Below, piece after piece: positions 61,167 through 64,000 of a stretch of 64,000 bases of DNA (positions within the stretch are counted from its first letter, which is position 1; each line of letters begins with the position of its first letter). Made by a program: the position numbers and the translations under genes. Under the pieces are notes generated by a model. That model was not told where the DNA came from, did not search any database, and saw only the letters and a program-made list of their open reading frames with translations. Source of the DNA: Aquabacterium parvum (GTDB lineage Bacteria; Pseudomonadota; Gammaproteobacteria; Burkholderiales; Burkholderiaceae_C). Location: the NCBI RefSeq assembly GCF_001447195.1, contig NZ_LFRI01000341.1:124001-188000 (forward strand), written 5' to 3'.

Positions 61167-62168
61167 TCAGTTGGCCGGCGTGAACTGGATGCTGGCCAAC
61201 ACGATGCGGTTGCCGCCCTTGTCGCGGGCGCTGGCCAAGGCGCGGTCTGCGCTGCGCATGAGCTCATCGACCAGCCCCGCGGTGTGCGGGAAGCTGGCCA
61301 CGCCCATGCTGACCGTGAACGGGATCTGCTGGCCGTTGTGCGCCACGATGTGCTGCGCGCATTGGCGACGCAGCTGCTCCATGCGCGAGTGCGCGGTCGC
61401 CAGGCCGACGCCCGACAAGAGCACGACAAAGCGGTCGCCGCCCAGGCGGCAAGGTGCGTCCATCGCACGGGTGCCCGCACGCAGCAGGCGCCCCAGGGCT
61501 TCGATGACGCGCTCGCAGCCATCGAGGCCGTGGTTCTGCCGGATCTCGTCGAGGTTGTCGACGGCGATGGCAACCAGTGCGAACTCGCGCTGCTCACGGC
61601 TGGAGAGGTCGGCCTCACGGCAAAGCTGCTCTTCGAAGTGGGCACGGTGATAGAGGCCGGACAACGCGTCGCGCACCTGACTGCCTTCGACGTCGCGGCG
61701 GAGCGTTTCGTTGGTTTTCTGCTGTTGCTCGAGTTGCGCCAGAGCGGTTTGCAGTTGGGCTTCGCGGCGGCGCGCATCGGTGACGTCCTGCCAGATGGCG
61801 ACCATGCGAGCCTGACCATCGGCCTGACCCACCACCTGGCGCCAGGCCAGGAAATCGCGGCGGGTGCCGCCGATCTCGAGCTTGTGCTCGGCCATCACGC
61901 CGGATGGCGTGGCGCGGGCCTGTTGTTCGGCGGCACGCAAGGCCATGACGAGGGTGGCATCGAAGAGCTCGGCGTCTTGCGCGCCAACCAGGTCGCGGCC
62001 TTCCAGGCCCAGCATGCGGGCGGCAGATGCGTTGGCTTGCTCGTAGCGACCGCTGGCCAGGTCCTTGACCGTCACGGCCACAGAGAAATGGTCGAGCGAA
62101 TTCAGAACGGCGCCTTGCAGCGCAGAAACGTCAAGCAAGCCTGGAGCGAGGGATTCGGCCATGGTCAT
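61167..62168 (-). CDS. PAS-GGDEF protein with degenerate active site
   Basis: A 333-residue soluble protein. A PAS domain (about 20-130, with VAVTVKDLASGRYEQAN and IWQDVTDARRRE) leads through a coiled linker (about 130-165) into a GGDEF domain. The signature reads LGGDRF: G243-G244-D245-R246-F247, with Arg where the catalytic acid belongs, so cyclase activity is probably lost. The inhibitory site RxxD (R234-AM-D237) is kept five residues upstream, so it may bind c-di-GMP. The upstream metal-site region (AVDNLDEIRQNHG) is also altered. It converges with the 6S RNA terminator. ATG at 62162 is an alternative start. Confidence 0.88.
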   Translation of the reverse strand: MTMAESLAPGLLDVSALQGAVLNSLDHFSVAVTVKDLASGRYEQANASAARMLGLEGRDLVGAQDAELFDATLVMALRAAEQQARATPSGVMAEHKLEIGGTRRDFLAWRQVVGQADGQARMVAIWQDVTDARRREAQLQTALAQLEQQQKTNETLRRDVEGSQVRDALSGLYHRAHFEEQLCREADLSSREQREFALVAIAVDNLDEIRQNHGLDGCERVIEALGRLLRAGTRAMDAPCRLGGDRFVVLLSGVGLATAHSRMEQLRRQCAQHIVAHNGQQIPFTVSMGVASFPHTAGLVDELMRSADRALASARDKGGNRIVLASIQFTPAN

Positions 62169-62284
62169 TGGAATTGTGTCATCGGCTTGAGCGCCAGGCG
62201 CCCCTGACGTGGAGGAACTGCCGCGTCAATGTTCGCCGAATTTGCGCAGCGTGACTGTCCTTCAAACGAGGGATCGGTCCTGTA

Positions 62285-62329
62285 TTTCCCTGCCATGCAG
62301 GACATATGTCACACATTGCTGGCAGGAAA
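62285..62329. promoter_or_regulatory. Inverted repeats before the dehydrogenase gene
   Basis: TTTCCCTGCCA (62285-62295) mirrors TGGCAGGAAA (62320-62329) with one bulge. Inside it, CCTGC-CAT-GCAGG (62289-62301) is itself a palindrome and ACATATGT lies at the centre. Either could be an operator. The rest of the 237-base gap shows nothing firm. Confidence 0.35.
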
Positions 62330-62405
62330 CCACGAAGCAGCCATGCGGGACAATACGCGCTTTCCCACATCCGCGGCGTCCCCGGGGTCGCCACAGTTTG
62401 CCAGC

Positions 62406-63293
62406 ATGTCACACATCGCGTTGCTCGGATGCGGCCTGATGGGCCAGCCCATGGCCCGCCGCCTGCTTGCCGCCGGCCACCGCCTCAGCGCCTGGAACCG
62501 AACACGAGCCAAGGCCGACGCCCTGTTGCCCGATGGCGCCACGGTGGCGTCATCGCCAGCCGAGGCGGTCGCCCAAGCCGACATCGTCATCGCCATGTTG
62601 CAGGACGGCGATGCGGTGCGCGAGGTGCTGTTCGATGCGGGCCCGAGCTCAGCCATCCACACGATGCGCTCGGGCACTTTGTTCATCGACATGGGCTCGA
62701 TACTGCCTGAGCAGGCCCGCGATCACGCTGACCGCCTGGGCGCTTCAGGCGTCGTCGCCCTGGATGCCCCCGTGTCGGGCGGCACGCTGGGCGCCGAAGC
62801 CGGCACGCTGGCGATCATGGTCGGCGGCCCTGCGGAAGCGTTCGAGCGCGCACGCGAGGTGCTGGCGGTGTTGGGTCGGCCGGTGCACGTGGGGCCCACT
62901 GGCTCGGGTCAATTGACCAAGCTCGCCAATCAGATGATCGTGGGCATCACCATCGGTGCGGTGGCCGAGGCGCTGCTGCTGGCCGAACGCGGTGGTGCCG
63001 ACCCAGCCAAAGTGCGGGAAGCCTTGCGCGGAGGCTTCGCGGAAAGCCGCATCCTCGAGGTGCACGGCCAGCGCATGGTCGAGGGCGACTTCGCCAAGCG
63101 CGGCTCGCTGTCCATCCAGCTCAAGGACCTGCGCAATGCAATGCACACCGCCGCAGGCATGCAGATGGACGCCCCCATCACCGCCGCCCTGACCGGGTTA
63201 TACGCCCAGGCGGCCGATCACGGCTTCGCCGACCTCGACCAGTCGGGGCTTTACTGCGAGCTCAAGCGGCGCCAAGGCCCTCACGGGCGCTGA
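62406..63293 (+). CDS. 3-hydroxyisobutyrate dehydrogenase-family oxidoreductase
   Basis: A 295-residue beta-hydroxyacid dehydrogenase. The Rossmann motif is IALLGCGLMGQPMA. The substrate-binding block DAPVSGGTLGAEAGTLAIMVGG and the catalytic Lys region GQLTKLANQMIVG are intact. It reduces or oxidises a small 3-hydroxy acid such as tartronate semialdehyde or 3-hydroxyisobutyrate; the exact substrate cannot be fixed. ATG at 62406 begins the conserved sequence. Its last 32 bases overlap the tail of the converging P450 gene. Confidence 0.88.
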   Translation: MSHIALLGCGLMGQPMARRLLAAGHRLSAWNRTRAKADALLPDGATVASSPAEAVAQADIVIAMLQDGDAVREVLFDAGPSSAIHTMRSGTLFIDMGSILPEQARDHADRLGASGVVALDAPVSGGTLGAEAGTLAIMVGGPAEAFERAREVLAVLGRPVHVGPTGSGQLTKLANQMIVGITIGAVAEALLLAERGGADPAKVREALRGGFAESRILEVHGQRMVEGDFAKRGSLSIQLKDLRNAMHTAAGMQMDAPITAALTGLYAQAADHGFADLDQSGLYCELKRRQGPHGR

Positions 63294-64000
63294 CGCGTTC
63301 TTGCAAGCGCAACCTCAGGCCCACGGGCACCATGGTCAGGGCCATGTGCTCTTCGGGCGGCAGGCCGTCCGGTGTGTCGATGCCGACGAGGTCGAAGTGC
63401 TTGAGGATCATCGCCGCAGCAAGCTTGATCTCCAGCAAGGCCAGGAAGCGTCCGGGGCAGATGCGAGGCCCGCTGCCAAAAGGCATGGACACCCGCTTGG
63501 CGTTGGCCGGCGCCAGCTCGGTGTGCTCGGTGAACCAGCGCTCCGGCATGAAGCTGGCGGCCTGGGGAAAGATGTCGTCACGCAGGGTGTCGTGGCGCAT
63601 GAGCAGCAGCACGGGGGTGCGAGCCCGGATGGCGACATCGCCGACCACGGTGTCCTTGAGCGCCTCGACGACGTTGAACGGCCCCACTGGCTTGAGGCGC
63701 ATGCTTTCGTGGATGCACGCCTCGAGCCAAGTCAGGCGACCGAGGTCGTCGGTCTCCCAGTCGCCCAGCTCACCCAATTCGCGATCGACTTCAGCGCGCG
63801 CACGCGCCAGCGCCGTCGGGTGACGCCACAGCAGGTCAAGCATCCACGACAGGCTGGTGGCGGTGGTGTCTTCGCCAGCCAGCAGCATGGTGAACACGTT
63901 GCCGGCCACGTCTTCGTCGGTCATGCCGCTGTCGGGCTCGTCGGCGGCAACGATCATGGCTTCCAGCAGGTTGGGCGGCGAGGCACGCCGCGATGGGTCC
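63262..64000 (-). CDS. Cytochrome P450, 3' part (cut by window edge)
   Basis: The last 246 codons of a cytochrome P450; the frame is open to the right edge, so the 5' part is missing. The I-helix oxygen motif AGEDTTATS, the K-helix ExxR in ESMRLKP, the PERW meander and the haem loop FGSGPRICPG with its Cys are all present. The PGRFLALLEIKLAAA pattern and the C-terminus resemble class E, fatty-acid or xenobiotic type P450s. No redox partner is in the window. The substrate is unknown. Confidence 0.92.
   Translation of the reverse strand, partial: DPSRRASPPNLLEAMIVAADEPDSGMTDEDVAGNVFTMLLAGEDTTATSLSWMLDLLWRHPTALARARAEVDRELGELGDWETDDLGRLTWLEACIHESMRLKPVGPFNVVEALKDTVVGDVAIRARTPVLLLMRHDTLRDDIFPQAASFMPERWFTEHTELAPANAKRVSMPFGSGPRICPGRFLALLEIKLAAAMILKHFDLVGIDTPDGLPPEEHMALTMVPVGLRLRLQERVSAREGLGAA

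Overview
The window is gene-dense, GC-rich chromosomal DNA with no insertion sequence, prophage, CRISPR array, rRNA or tRNA gene that I could find. Gene content and order (ubiG-gph, ubiJ-ubiB, FmdB-DUF502-aspS-nudB, zapA followed by 6S RNA, AcnB plus AcnA, a PrpF, and a class of 373-aa FabH-like enzyme) point to a betaproteobacterium of the order Burkholderiales, near Comamonadaceae, Aquabacterium or Rubrivivax. This is inferred from gene families; no 16S gene is present. It reads as core chromosome with a few accessory modules.

Layout. 1-2.6 kb: a two-gene membrane operon (DUF2157, then DUF4401 joined to GDYXXLXY). 2.7-7.5 kb: prpF, a small secreted MliC-like protein and acnB with a bidirectional terminator. 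7.5-10.1 kb: a CxxC-cluster protein, a DsbA-fold isomerase, a TetR regulator and a small membrane protein. 10.1-12.9 kb: a GbsR/MarR-type regulator and a tightly overlapping four-gene operon (DCC thiol protein, SDR, DoxX-like, DUF2269); the same 20-bp palindrome lies before both units. 13-24 kb: PBP1A, a YgjP-type metallopeptidase, exonuclease I, a FabH-like synthase, a large hybrid histidine kinase, RluA and an SBF-family transporter. 24-29 kb: acnA, an AlkC-type glycosylase and an orphan secreted lipase. 29.3-34 kb: an ArsC-like protein, a DUF779 protein, an acetaldehyde-type aldehyde dehydrogenase with a clear sigma-54 promoter, and a divergent AcoR-like sigma-54 activator. 34.1-35.6 kb: ubiG-gph. 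35.6-40.8 kb: a four-gene exopolysaccharide operon (WcaJ-like transferase, EpsL-like barrel, galE, manC). 41-51.6 kb: ubiJ-ubiB, an SSS transporter, FmdB, DUF502, aspS, a CsgG-like lipoprotein, nudB, and a YbhP/ClsB-like pair.

51.6-60.1 kb is a complete-looking cobalamin uptake and lower-ligand assembly operon (btuB-cobU-btuF-btuC-btuD-cobO-cobT-cobS-cobC), with a cobalamin riboswitch in front of btuB. It imports corrinoids across both membranes, adenosylates them and attaches the dimethylbenzimidazole nucleotide loop. Facing it are a ZapB-like gene and zapA, followed by a well-formed 6S RNA gene with its own promoter and terminator. The right end has a PAS-GGDEF protein whose signature is degenerate (GGDRF) but whose c-di-GMP inhibitory site is kept, a beta-hydroxyacid dehydrogenase and the 3' part of a cytochrome P450 cut by the window edge.

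The most interesting signals are regulatory: the paired GbsR operators, the sigma-54/AcoR-like control of the aldehyde dehydrogenase, a recurring -10 box placed 6-7 nt before start codons (candidate leaderless mRNAs), twin palindromes before acnB, back-to-back -10 boxes forming one palindrome between btuB and the zap genes, and the c-di-GMP receptor candidate. I found no wholly new system that I can defend. The GbsR/DCC/SDR/DoxX/DUF2269 module is the best candidate for a poorly described one.
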